The position numbers and the translations under genes are program-made. Below are positions 1 to 6,538 of a stretch of 6,538 nt of DNA, piece by piece; within the stretch, counting starts at the first letter, position 1, and each line of letters begins with the position of its first letter. Where the stretch lies: assembly GCA_030151165.1 (NCBI GenBank), contig JASLEM010000545.1:1-6538 (forward strand), read 5' to 3'. This stretch comes from Burkholderiaceae bacterium. Its GTDB lineage: Bacteria > Pseudomonadota > Gammaproteobacteria > Burkholderiales > Burkholderiaceae. The notes beneath the pieces are model-generated. The model did not search any database and was not told the origin of the DNA. It saw nothing but the letters and a program-made list of their open reading frames with translations.

Positions 1-68
1 TCCAGGACGCCACGGGCGAGTGGATCGATCGCACGAGCACCCTCCAGATTCAGGAGAAGGCGCGATGA
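1..68 (+). CDS. pilP: PilP C-terminus (partial): type IV pilus inner-membrane lipoprotein
   Basis: Only the last 21 codons are present, read from base 3 to a TGA at 66-68; the 5' end lies outside the window. The visible tail contains DATGEWIDRTSTLQIQE, which resembles the end of PilP proteins, where an acidic/Gly turn and a Trp lead into a final beta strand (pattern TLQ-L/I-QE). PilP is known as a periplasmic lipoprotein that links the PilM-PilN-PilO inner-membrane platform to the PilQ secretin. The stop overlaps the pilQ start in the sequence ATGA (65-68), a usual sign of translational coupling, and the position immediately before pilQ matches the conserved pilMNOPQ order. The identification depends on this short tail plus context. 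Confidence 0.8.
   Translation, partial: QDATGEWIDRTSTLQIQEKAR
52..56 (+). promoter_or_regulatory. Ribosome binding site of pilQ
   Basis: AGGAG at 52-56 lies 8 bases before the ATG at 65 and inside the end of pilP. It supports ATG 65 as the pilQ start over an upstream in-frame GTG at 20, which would add 15 hydrophilic residues ahead of the signal peptide, and over the ATG at 92. Confidence 0.75.
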
Positions 69-2218
69 ACAGCATTCAGGAGTATCGGAAAATGCGGAGT
101 TGGACCGCGGGAGCAGCGCTCGTTCTGGCGTTGGGTTTGGCATTGCCGGTGTCGTCGTGGGCCGAGCCCAAGATCAAGACCGTGACGGGGTTGCAGCAGG
201 GCGGCGTGGATGTCGTCCGCGTCGAGCTCAGCGAGCCGCTGGCCGCCGTGCCCGCGGGCTTCTCGGTGCAGTCGCCGCCGCGTGTCGCCATCGACCTGCC
301 CGGCGTCAGCAATTCGTCCGGCAAGACGAGCGTCGACATCAACCAGGGCAACGTCCGCTCCGTCGCCGTCGCCAGCTCGGGCGACCGGACGCGCCTGGTG
401 CTGAACCTGAAGGTGCCGTCGAACTACCGCGCCGAGATCCAGGGCAAGGTGCTCCTGATCTCGCTCGACTCGGGCGCCGCGCCGACCCCCAGCGCCGCTG
501 CACCGGCAGCGGCTCCGGACGCCGGCCACTTCGCGAACAGCCAGAACACCGACGTGCTCGACCTGCGCGACATCGACTTCCGCCGCGGCAACGACGGCGC
601 CGGCCGCGTCGTCGTCAACCTCGCGAGCACGCAGGTCGGCGTCGACCTGAAGCAGCAGGGCAAGGATCTCGTCATCGACTTCCTGCGTTCGTCGGTGCCG
701 GAACGCCTGCGCCGCCGCCTCGACGTGACCGATTTCGGCACGCCGGTGCAGTCGATCACGACCACGCAGGTCGGCGATCACGTGCATATGGTCGTCACGC
801 CGACGGGCTCGTGGGAGCACAGCGCCTACCAGACCGACAACCAGTTCGTGCTGGAAGTGCGTCCGGCCCGCCAGGAAGCCAACAAGCTGATCCCGGGCCC
901 GGGCTACACCGGCCAGCGCCTGTCGCTGAACTTCCAGAGCATCGAGATCCGTTCGCTGCTGCAGATCATCGCCGACTTCAGCGACTTCAACGTCGTCACC
1001 AGCGATACCGTCAGCGGTACCGTGACGCTGCGCCTGAAGGACGTCCCCTGGGACCAGGCGCTGGACATCATCCTGCAGAGCAAGGGCCTGGACAAGCGCC
1101 GCTCCGGCAACGTGCTGCTCATCGCGCCGAAGGAAGAGCTCGCCGCGAAGGAGCAGGTCGACCTCGAGGCGAAGAAGAAGATCGCCGAGCTCGAGCCGGT
1201 GCATTCGCAAGCCTTCCAGCTGAACTACACGAAGGCCAACGACGTCGCGGCCGCCTTGACCGGCACCGCCATCGGCGGCACCAACAACGCCACGCGCATC
1301 CTCTCGCCGCGCGGCACGGTGCTGGCAGAGCCGCGCACGAACCAGCTGTTCGTGTCCGACATCCCGTCCAAGCTCGAAGAAGTGCAGAACATGATCACCC
1401 GGATCGACGTCGCGTCGCGCCAGGTGATGATCGAGGCGCGCATCGTCGAGGCGAACGACACCTTCGGCCGCGCGCTGGGCATCAAGCTCGGCTCGACGTC
1501 TGCGAACGCGTTCCACGTCGGCGGCAGCCAGTACGTGTCCGTGGGCGGCAACTACGACGCCATCGGCGTCCAGACCGGCCAGTCGACGGGCACCACGCCG
1601 TTCGCCAACTCGACGTTCGTGAACTTCGGCGCCAACGGCGGCGCGGTCAGCTCGAACGCCACCGCCGCGACGCTCGCGCTGTCCCTGTTCAGCGCCTCCG
1701 CCAGCCGCTTCCTGAACCTGGAGCTCTCCGCGCTGGAAGAAGACGGCACGGGCCGCATCATCTCCAGCCCGCGCGTCATCACGGCCGACCAGGTGCAGGC
1801 CGTCGTCGAAGCCGGCGAGGAGATTCCTTACCAGGTCGCGACCTCGAGCGGCGCCACGTCGATCTCGTTCCGCAAGGCAAACATCCGCCTCGAAGTGACG
1901 CCGCAGATCACGCCGGAAGGCAACGTGATCCTGGACGTCGACGTCAACAAGGACAGCCGTGGCATCTCCACGAGCGCCGGCTTCACGATCGACACCAAGC
2001 ACGTCAAGACGACGGCGCTGGTCGAGAATGGCGGCACGGTGGTGCTCGGCGGCCTGTTCCAGCAGACCGACAGCGACACCGTCGACAAGGTGCCGCTGCT
2101 GGGGGACATCCCCTTCATCGGCAACCTGTTCAAGCAGACCACGAAGATCTCGAACCGCACCGAGCTGTTGATCTTCATCACGCCGCGCATCATCACCGAC
2201 CGTACGGTGGCTCACTGA
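65..2218 (+). CDS. pilQ: PilQ, type IV pilus outer-membrane secretin
   Basis: This 717-residue protein forms the multimeric outer-membrane channel through which the type IV pilus is extended and retracted. Residues 1-33 look like a Sec signal peptide (basic start, hydrophobic stretch 15-29, likely cleavage after SWA). Two AMIN-type beta domains, thought to bind peptidoglycan, lie at about 36-135 and 160-267, joined by an Ala/Pro-rich linker (136-158). An STN/N0 domain follows at about 285-355, with the typical LSLNFQSIEIRSLLQIIADF opening, then a NolW/N1 domain at about 383-447 (AEPRTNQLFVSD), then the secretin core at about 455-710. Secretin hallmarks are SSPRVITADQ (567-576), VPLLGDIPFIGNLFK (676-690) and RTELLIFITPRI (698-709). 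The mature protein has no cysteine. It is full length for the family. The start at 65 is supported by a good Shine-Dalgarno sequence and by the ATGA overlap with pilP. Confidence 0.96.
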   Translation: MNSIQEYRKMRSWTAGAALVLALGLALPVSSWAEPKIKTVTGLQQGGVDVVRVELSEPLAAVPAGFSVQSPPRVAIDLPGVSNSSGKTSVDINQGNVRSVAVASSGDRTRLVLNLKVPSNYRAEIQGKVLLISLDSGAAPTPSAAAPAAAPDAGHFANSQNTDVLDLRDIDFRRGNDGAGRVVVNLASTQVGVDLKQQGKDLVIDFLRSSVPERLRRRLDVTDFGTPVQSITTTQVGDHVHMVVTPTGSWEHSAYQTDNQFVLEVRPARQEANKLIPGPGYTGQRLSLNFQSIEIRSLLQIIADFSDFNVVTSDTVSGTVTLRLKDVPWDQALDIILQSKGLDKRRSGNVLLIAPKEELAAKEQVDLEAKKKIAELEPVHSQAFQLNYTKANDVAAALTGTAIGGTNNATRILSPRGTVLAEPRTNQLFVSDIPSKLEEVQNMITRIDVASRQVMIEARIVEANDTFGRALGIKLGSTSANAFHVGGSQYVSVGGNYDAIGVQTGQSTGTTPFANSTFVNFGANGGAVSSNATAATLALSLFSASASRFLNLELSALEEDGTGRIISSPRVITADQVQAVVEAGEEIPYQVATSSGATSISFRKANIRLEVTPQITPEGNVILDVDVNKDSRGISTSAGFTIDTKHVKTTALVENGGTVVLGGLFQQTDSDTVDKVPLLGDIPFIGNLFKQTTKISNRTELLIFITPRIITDRTVAH

Positions 2219-2262
2219 GCGGCGGACTTCACATGACCACGGATTTCCTGGGAGTTTCCAAA
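2219..2262 (+). promoter_or_regulatory. Short pilQ-lipoprotein spacer with ribosome binding site
   Basis: The 44-base gap shows no hairpin plus T-run, so no intrinsic terminator is visible, and no convincing -35/-10 pair. GGGAG at 2250-2254 stands 8 bases before ATG 2263 and selects that start. An in-frame ATG at 2233 would add ten residues before the lipoprotein signal and has only a weak purine stretch upstream. Confidence 0.6.
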
Positions 2263-4461
2263 ATGAAGAAATGGCTGTTGATGGCCATGCTGGCAACCGC
2301 CACCGCGGCCCTGATGGGCTGCAGTGCCGGCGGCAAGGGTTGCGAGGGCTCCACCACGTGCGGCGGCAGCGGCACCGGCACGACGACGCCCGTCACAACG
2401 CCGTCCGTCACGCTGGCGCTGTCGTCGGCGACGGTGACGAGCGCCCAGCCGGCCACGGTCACCGCCAAGGTGCTGGACGGCAGCAACAAGCCGGTCACCG
2501 GCGTCGTCGTCTCGTTCTCGACGAATGCGGCGATCGGTGCGACGAACCCGTCGACCGCGCTGACGGACGCCAACGGCCTGGCGACCACCACGCTGTCGCC
2601 CGCCTCGACCTCGGCCGTCGGTGCCGACGCCATCACGGCCAGCGCGTCCGTGGGTGGCACGGCCTACACGGCTTCCAGCGGCTACCAGATCAATGCGACG
2701 TCGGCGGCCATCACCGACTTCACCGCTGAAACCGGCACGGCGGCCCTGGCCGCGTACGGCCAGACGCTGCTCGACCTCACGATGACGGGCGTCTCCACGA
2801 CGGTGCCGGCGACCGTCAACGTGACGTCGACCTGCCTGACGCTGGGCAAGGCCACGATCTCGCCGACGACGGTCTCGGTGAATTCCGGCGCGACGCAATT
2901 CACCTACAAGGACACGGGCGGCTGCGGCTCGACCATCTCGGCCGACACCGTGACGGTCAGCGTCTCGGGCTCCTCGGTCTCGAAGAGCGCGCAGGTGACG
3001 CTGACATCGCCGACGGCCAACAGCATCTCGTTCACCTCCGCGACGCCGCCCCAGATCTACCTGAAGGGTTCGGGCAACCGCGAATCGTCGACGGTGCTGT
3101 TCAAGGTCGTCGACACGGCCGGCAATGGCCTGCCGGGCCAGAAGGTGACGCTGACGCTGTCCAGCTATGCGGGCGGCCTGCTGCTCGACCAGAAGGACCA
3201 GGCGGATCTGACGAGCTCGGACGTGACCAAGCACGACGTCCAGACCAGCGACTCCAGCGGCAACATCACGGCCATCGTGAACTCGGGCACCGTCCCGACG
3301 CCGGTTCGCGTGATCGCCACGCTCGACTCGGGCGCGTCGACGGTGTCCAGCAGCCTCGCGGTCGTCACCGGCCTGCCGACGCAGCTGCACTTCTCGATGT
3401 CCCAGGCCACGGTCAACATCGAAGGTGGCTGGGGTCTCCAATCGCCGACCGGCGTTCATGATGGCGTAGCGAACACCTACACCATCATCGCGTCCGACCG
3501 CAGCGGCAACCCCGTTCCGGACGGCACGTCGATCGTCATGTGGGCCGAAGGCGGCCAGGTGCAGGGTGCCCCGACCACGACGACGGTCAACAACACGTCG
3601 TCGGCCACTGCGCAGTTCGTCACCTCAGATCCGCGGCCGGCCGATGGTCGCGTGACCGTGCTCGCCTACGCGATCGGCGAGGAGTCGTTTGTCGACACGA
3701 CGGGCACGAACATCTACACGCCTTCGCCCGCCACCAACCCGACGAATTACCAGGACCTCGGCGACGTGGTCAAGAGCCGGTTGTTCAACGGCGTGTACGA
3801 CCCGGTGAACGACGAAGTCGTGTCGCTCTCCGGCAGCGGTGCCGCCGCTTCGACGAGTGCCTGCGTCGACAACAGCGCGAGTTACCCGCAGTTCGCGCTC
3901 GACAGCACGATTCCGACCAAGCCCAACACCTGCGACGCGCAGTGGTCGAGCCGGACCTATGTCCGTCGCGCGGTCGAGACCGTGTTCTCGTCGTCCACGC
4001 CGCGTCCGGTGTGGGCAATAGCGACGGGCCACGGTAATGGCACCCTCGATTCGAGCTGTTCCCAGCTCGACATCTACACGTCCCCGTCGGCTTACACCGA
4101 CCCGTCGTTGAAGAGCCACTACATCGCGCTCAAAGTCGGTGACACGTACTACACCAGTGGCGTGTCTGCCGGGACGTTCAATATCATCCTGGCGGACGAC
4201 AACCCGACTCGTCTGAACCCGATGCCGGCGGGCACCATCGTCTCGGCGGGTTCGTTGACCGCGAACCTGGGGGTGGCGATCGTCGGTGGCTCGCCGGTGC
4301 CCTCGCAGAGCACCGCGTCGGTCGCGCAGATGTCGTACACGTTCACCGCCCCGCTGACCTCCGGCACGGCGACGCTGACGTTCAAGACGCCGCTGGGCAT
4401 CGTGACGACGCTGTCGTTCAACATCTCGACGGCCACTCCGCCTACCGCTTGCGCTCTGTAA
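2263..4461 (+). CDS. Large predicted lipoprotein with Ig-like (Big_1-type) domains, function unknown
   Basis: A 732-residue exported protein that I cannot name. Residues 1-20 form a lipoprotein signal (MKKWLLMAML start, lipobox LMGC, Cys20). Ser at +2 is compatible with outer-membrane sorting. A Gly/Thr/Ser-rich tether runs to about 47. Beta-sandwich repeats follow: about 48-144 (Big_1-like, with VLDGSNKPVTGVVVSF and TDANGLATTTLSP), about 150-250 (less typical, C191 and C221), about 252-368 (VVDTAGNGLPGQKVTLTL, SDSSGNITAIV) and about 371-480 (ASDRSGNPVPDGTSIVMWAEGG). Residues about 485-635 are not clearly Ig-like and contain FNGVYDPVNDE, then YVRRAVETVF. A final Thr/Ser-rich beta segment spans about 640-722. 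Ig-like repeats of this kind occur in intimin/invasin-type adhesins, but no beta-barrel or catalytic motif is visible. The gene sits 44 bases after pilQ and overlaps aroK by 13 bases, so it is probably co-transcribed. A role with the pilus is inference from position. Confidence 0.85.
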   Translation: MKKWLLMAMLATATAALMGCSAGGKGCEGSTTCGGSGTGTTTPVTTPSVTLALSSATVTSAQPATVTAKVLDGSNKPVTGVVVSFSTNAAIGATNPSTALTDANGLATTTLSPASTSAVGADAITASASVGGTAYTASSGYQINATSAAITDFTAETGTAALAAYGQTLLDLTMTGVSTTVPATVNVTSTCLTLGKATISPTTVSVNSGATQFTYKDTGGCGSTISADTVTVSVSGSSVSKSAQVTLTSPTANSISFTSATPPQIYLKGSGNRESSTVLFKVVDTAGNGLPGQKVTLTLSSYAGGLLLDQKDQADLTSSDVTKHDVQTSDSSGNITAIVNSGTVPTPVRVIATLDSGASTVSSSLAVVTGLPTQLHFSMSQATVNIEGGWGLQSPTGVHDGVANTYTIIASDRSGNPVPDGTSIVMWAEGGQVQGAPTTTTVNNTSSATAQFVTSDPRPADGRVTVLAYAIGEESFVDTTGTNIYTPSPATNPTNYQDLGDVVKSRLFNGVYDPVNDEVVSLSGSGAAASTSACVDNSASYPQFALDSTIPTKPNTCDAQWSSRTYVRRAVETVFSSSTPRPVWAIATGHGNGTLDSSCSQLDIYTSPSAYTDPSLKSHYIALKVGDTYYTSGVSAGTFNIILADDNPTRLNPMPAGTIVSAGSLTANLGVAIVGGSPVPSQSTASVAQMSYTFTAPLTSGTATLTFKTPLGIVTTLSFNISTATPPTACAL

Positions 4462-4985
4462 GTCTGATCGGCATGCCCGGTTGTGGTAAATCCACGATCG
4501 GGCGACAACTGGCGCGCTTGCGCCAGTTGCCATTTCTGGACGCCGATCATGAGATCGAGCGGTTCCTGGGGTGCTCGATCCGCGACTTCTTCGAGCGCGA
4601 AGGCGAACCCGCCTTTCGCGACATCGAGGCGCGCGTGATCGCTGAACTCCTCGACACGAAGGGCGTGGCCGTCATCGCCACCGGAGGCGGCGCGGTGCTG
4701 CGTGAAGCGACGCGCCAGGCGTTGCACGCGAAGTCGACCACGATCTACCTTCGCGCCACGCCGGACGATCTCGCGCGGCGCCTGAGTCGCGACACGCAGC
4801 GGCCGCTGCTGCAGGTCGCCGACCCGCGCCAACGCCTGCGCGACCTGTTCGCGCAGCGCGATCCGTTCTACCGCGAGACCGCGCACCTTGTCGTCGATAC
4901 CGGGCACAAGCCGGCGACGATGTTGGTGAATCTGCTCTCGATGCAGCTGGACATGCTGGCCGGGCCCGCACAGGACGTAGAGTAG
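4449..4985 (+). CDS. aroK: Shikimate kinase
   Basis: This 178-residue cytoplasmic enzyme phosphorylates shikimate with ATP to give shikimate 3-phosphate, the fifth step towards chorismate. The Walker A loop GMPGCGKST is at 8-16. The shikimate-binding residues are recognisable as Asp33 (LDADHEIE), Arg57 (AFRDIE) and the GGG at 79-81. The LID arginine is in RPLL (118-121), and Arg137 lies in RDPFYRETA. Length is normal for the family. The apparent start is TTG at 4449, because shikimate kinases begin about five to seven residues before the first Walker A glycine. The next in-frame ATG (residue 9) would delete the first beta strand. The start lies inside the end of the lipoprotein gene (13-base overlap) with no clear Shine-Dalgarno sequence, which suggests coupling to upstream translation. 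The aroK-aroB pair downstream of pilQ is a common proteobacterial arrangement. Confidence 0.95.
   Translation: MRSVSLIGMPGCGKSTIGRQLARLRQLPFLDADHEIERFLGCSIRDFFEREGEPAFRDIEARVIAELLDTKGVAVIATGGGAVLREATRQALHAKSTTIYLRATPDDLARRLSRDTQRPLLQVADPRQRLRDLFAQRDPFYRETAHLVVDTGHKPATMLVNLLSMQLDMLAGPAQDVE
4506..4529 (+). repeat. Perfect 10-bp inverted repeat with 4-base loop inside aroK
   Basis: The left arm CAACTGGCGC (4506-4515) and right arm GCGCCAGTTG (4520-4529) are exact reverse complements separated by GCTT. The repeat begins 57 bases into aroK and encodes QLARLRQL. No T-run follows (next bases are CCATTTC), so it does not look like a standard intrinsic terminator. A strong mRNA hairpin near the start of the gene is predicted; its function is unknown. 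Confidence 0.7.
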
Positions 4986-4991
4986 GCGGTG

Positions 4992-6119
4992 ATGCACACC
5001 TCTTCCGAACATCCATCTCCTGTCGCTCATGCCGAGGTGCGAATCGACCTGGGCGACCGCAGCTACCCGATCCTGATCGGCGACGGCCTGCTGGCGCAGG
5101 CGACCAGCTGGGCGGCCGTCGGCGACCGGCGCGCGCGTGCGCTGATCGTCACCAACGAAACCGTCGCGCCCTTGTATGCCGCCCGGCTGGCCGGCGTGCT
5201 CGAGCCTTTGTTCGCACAGGTGCGCACGCTCGCGCTGCCGGACGGCGAGGCCTACAAGGACTGGGCGAACCTCAACCTGATCTTCGACGAGTTGCTCGGC
5301 GCCGAGGCCGATCGGCGCACGGTGCTGTTCGCGCTCGGTGGAGGCGTCGTCGGCGACATGACCGGCTTTGCCGCCGCCTGCTACATGCGGGGCGTCGCGT
5401 TCGCGCAGGTGCCGACCACGTTGCTGGCGCAGGTCGACTCGTCGGTCGGCGGCAAGACCGCGATCAACCATCCGCTCGGCAAGAACATGATCGGCGCGTT
5501 CTACCAGCCGCAGCGCGTCGTCTGCGACCTGGCGGTGCTCGACACGCTGCCGGATCGCGAGATGTCCGCCGGCCTCGCCGAGGTGATCAAGTATGGCGCG
5601 AGCATCGACATCGACTTCCTCGGCTGGCTCGAAGCCAACATCGACGCGCTTCGCGCGCGCGAGCGTCACGCGCTCGCGCGCGCCGTGCGGCGCTGCTGCG
5701 AGATCAAGGCGCACGTGGTCGGCGCGGACGAGAAGGAGACGGGCCTGCGCGCGATCCTCAACTTCGGCCACACCTTCGGCCACGCCATCGAGGCCGGGCT
5801 CGGCTACGGCGCCTGGTTGCACGGCGAAGGCGTCGGCTGCGGGATGGTGATGGCGGCGACGCTGTCGGCGCGGCTCGGCCTCGTGTCGCGCGACTTCGCG
5901 CGCCGCATCGAGGCGCTGATCGCGCGCGCCGGCCTGCCCGTGCGCGGCCCGAAGGCGCTGTCGCCGGCGCGCTACCTGGAGCTTATGCGCGTCGACAAGA
6001 AGGCCGACGCCGGCGACATCCGCTTCATCCTGCTGGACGGCGAAAGCCATGCGACGCTGCGCACCGCGCCCGAAGCCGACGTCGTCGCCGTGATCGAGCA
6101 ACTGACCGAGGCCGCCTGA
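4992..6119 (+). CDS. aroB: 3-Dehydroquinate synthase
   Basis: This 375-residue cytoplasmic enzyme converts DAHP to 3-dehydroquinate, the second shikimate-pathway step, using bound NAD+ and a divalent metal. The substrate/NAD region shows DGEAYK (84-89) and the glycine-rich GGGVVGD (116-122). [19 protein letters not shown] (141-159) and [12 protein letters not shown] (162-173) are strongly conserved blocks. By family comparison, the metal ligands should be Glu197 (AEVIKYG), His260 in GHTFGHA and His277 in HGEG, with His264 in the active site. A GTG at 4989 directly precedes the ATG at 4992. I chose the ATG, which has AGG at 4984-4986, but either start is possible. About 14 residues precede the usual AroB start region, a modest extension. 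The gene lies 6 bases after the aroK stop, so the two are almost certainly in one operon. Confidence 0.97.
   Translation: MHTSSEHPSPVAHAEVRIDLGDRSYPILIGDGLLAQATSWAAVGDRRARALIVTNETVAPLYAARLAGVLEPLFAQVRTLALPDGEAYKDWANLNLIFDELLGAEADRRTVLFALGGGVVGDMTGFAAACYMRGVAFAQVPTTLLAQVDSSVGGKTAINHPLGKNMIGAFYQPQRVVCDLAVLDTLPDREMSAGLAEVIKYGASIDIDFLGWLEANIDALRARERHALARAVRRCCEIKAHVVGADEKETGLRAILNFGHTFGHAIEAGLGYGAWLHGEGVGCGMVMAATLSARLGLVSRDFARRIEALIARAGLPVRGPKALSPARYLELMRVDKKADAGDIRFILLDGESHATLRTAPEADVVAVIEQLTEAA
5653..5683 (+). repeat. Perfect 13-bp GC-rich inverted repeat inside aroB
   Basis: The left arm GCGCGCGCGAGCG (5653-5665) and right arm CGCTCGCGCGCGC (5671-5683) are exact reverse complements around the loop TCACG. 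The region encodes an Arg/Ala-rich helix ([10 protein letters not shown]). The alternating CG composition makes self-complementarity easier to reach by chance than in aroK. No T-run follows, so a standard terminator is not indicated. Confidence 0.65.
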
Positions 6120-6134
6120 ACGGCGCGGCGCGAC

Positions 6135-6538
6135 GTGATCTCCAGTCCGCGCTCCGCCCGCCCGCCCTACGCCAGCGATCCCGCCGCCTCGCGCGGGCGC
6201 CGTCGCGCCGAACCCGCCGCGCCGACCCGCACCGAATTCCAGCGCGACCGCGACCGCATCGTCCACAGCACCGCGTTCCGCCGCCTCGTCTACAAGACCC
6301 AGGTCTTCCTGAACCACGAGGGCGACCTGTTCCGGACGCGACTGACGCATTCGCTGGAGGTCGCCCAGCTCGGACGCTCGGTGGCGCGCACGATGGGCCT
6401 CGACGAGGATCTGGTCGAGGCGATCGCGCTGGCGCACGACCTCGGCCACACGCCGTTCGGCCACGCCGGGCAGGACGCGCTCGATGACTGCATGCGCGAC
6501 CACGGCGGCTTCGAGCACAACCTGCAGAGCCTGCGCGT
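6135..6538 (+). CDS. dgt: dGTPase-like HD-domain triphosphohydrolase (5' part, runs off the window)
   Basis: The first 134 codons are present and the gene continues past the right edge. The protein matches the deoxyguanosinetriphosphate triphosphohydrolase-like family, soluble HD-superfamily enzymes that hydrolyse dNTPs to the deoxynucleoside and triphosphate. Conserved blocks are [20 protein letters not shown] (32-51), YKTQVF (53-58), and [16 protein letters not shown] (63-78) with metal-ligand His72. The HD pair His101-Asp102 is in [14 protein letters not shown], and [11 protein letters not shown] (124-134) ends the window. The GTG at 6135 is the only reasonable start: the frame is closed by the aroB TGA at 6117 and the first in-frame ATG (residue 87) lies inside the conserved domain. 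No clear Shine-Dalgarno sequence precedes it. It lies 15 bases after aroB, the aroB-dgt order known from Burkholderiales. True dGTP specificity cannot be judged here. Confidence 0.93.
   Translation, partial: MISSPRSARPPYASDPAASRGRRRAEPAAPTRTEFQRDRDRIVHSTAFRRLVYKTQVFLNHEGDLFRTRLTHSLEVAQLGRSVARTMGLDEDLVEAIALAHDLGHTPFGHAGQDALDDCMRDHGGFEHNLQSLR

Noticed and set aside
100..2262. Extension of the lipoprotein reading frame upstream through pilQ
   Set aside because: The frame stays open across pilQ because of base composition, but its translation there is Arg/Gly-rich and meaningless; the lipoprotein signal and Shine-Dalgarno sequence place the start at 2263.
50..2296. Long open frame on the - strand opposite pilQ
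   Set aside because: It is Arg/Asp/Ala-rich with no recognisable domain and mirrors codon bias of the clearly real pilQ; G+C-rich genes commonly give such antisense frames.
2212..3459. Antisense open frame opposite the lipoprotein gene
   Set aside because: The translation is an Arg/Gly-rich run without motifs; the + strand frame has a signal peptide, lipobox and Ig-like repeats.
4506..4529. Intrinsic terminator at the aroK hairpin
   Set aside because: The stem is strong, but the following bases are CCATTTC rather than a T-run and the gene continues.
4149..6518. 789-codon open frame on the - strand across the lipoprotein end, aroK, aroB and dgt
   Set aside because: It spans four genes well supported on the + strand and its translation is low-complexity Arg/Val/Ala/Asp/Gln, typical of an antisense shadow.
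1..6538. Mobile element, CRISPR, tRNA/rRNA or phage-like content
   Set aside because: No transposase or integrase, no regularly spaced repeats, no RNA gene and no gap over 50 bases was seen; all genes fit a conserved chromosomal block.

Overview
The window is a G+C-rich, tightly packed stretch of bacterial chromosome with all genes on the + strand. From left to right it holds the last codons of pilP, the complete type IV pilus secretin gene pilQ, a large predicted lipoprotein with bacterial Ig-like folds, the shikimate-pathway genes aroK and aroB, and the 5' part of a dGTPase-like HD-domain gene (dgt). The order pilP-pilQ-(extra gene)-aroK-aroB-dgt, the G+C-rich third codon positions and the protein character suggest a betaproteobacterium, probably Burkholderiales-like. 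A xanthomonad-type gammaproteobacterium remains possible, because pilMNOPQ-aroKB linkage is widespread. The taxonomic guess rests on gene order and remembered family sequences, not on a search.

Region by region: bases 1-68 are the end of pilP, which overlaps pilQ in an ATGA junction. Bases 65-2218 are pilQ (717 aa; two AMIN domains, STN/N0, N1 and the secretin barrel). After only 44 bases comes a 732-residue lipoprotein (2263-4461) made of successive beta-sandwich repeats plus an unfamiliar cysteine-containing C-terminal part. Its last 13 bases overlap aroK (4449-4985), which appears to start with TTG. aroB (4992-6119) follows 6 bases later, and dgt (from a GTG at 6135) follows 15 bases after that and runs off the window. 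No gap exceeds 50 bases, and I see no intrinsic terminator or clear promoter, so the block reads as one transcription unit.

Functionally, PilP and PilQ build the outer-membrane exit pore of the type IV pilus. AroK and AroB make shikimate 3-phosphate and 3-dehydroquinate for aromatic amino acid synthesis, and their linkage to pil genes is a conserved but functionally unexplained neighbourhood. The unusual member is the Ig-like lipoprotein between pilQ and aroK. Its position makes it a candidate accessory component or surface partner of the pilus secretin. Two perfect inverted repeats with short loops lie inside the aroK and aroB coding regions and are the most striking non-coding signals.
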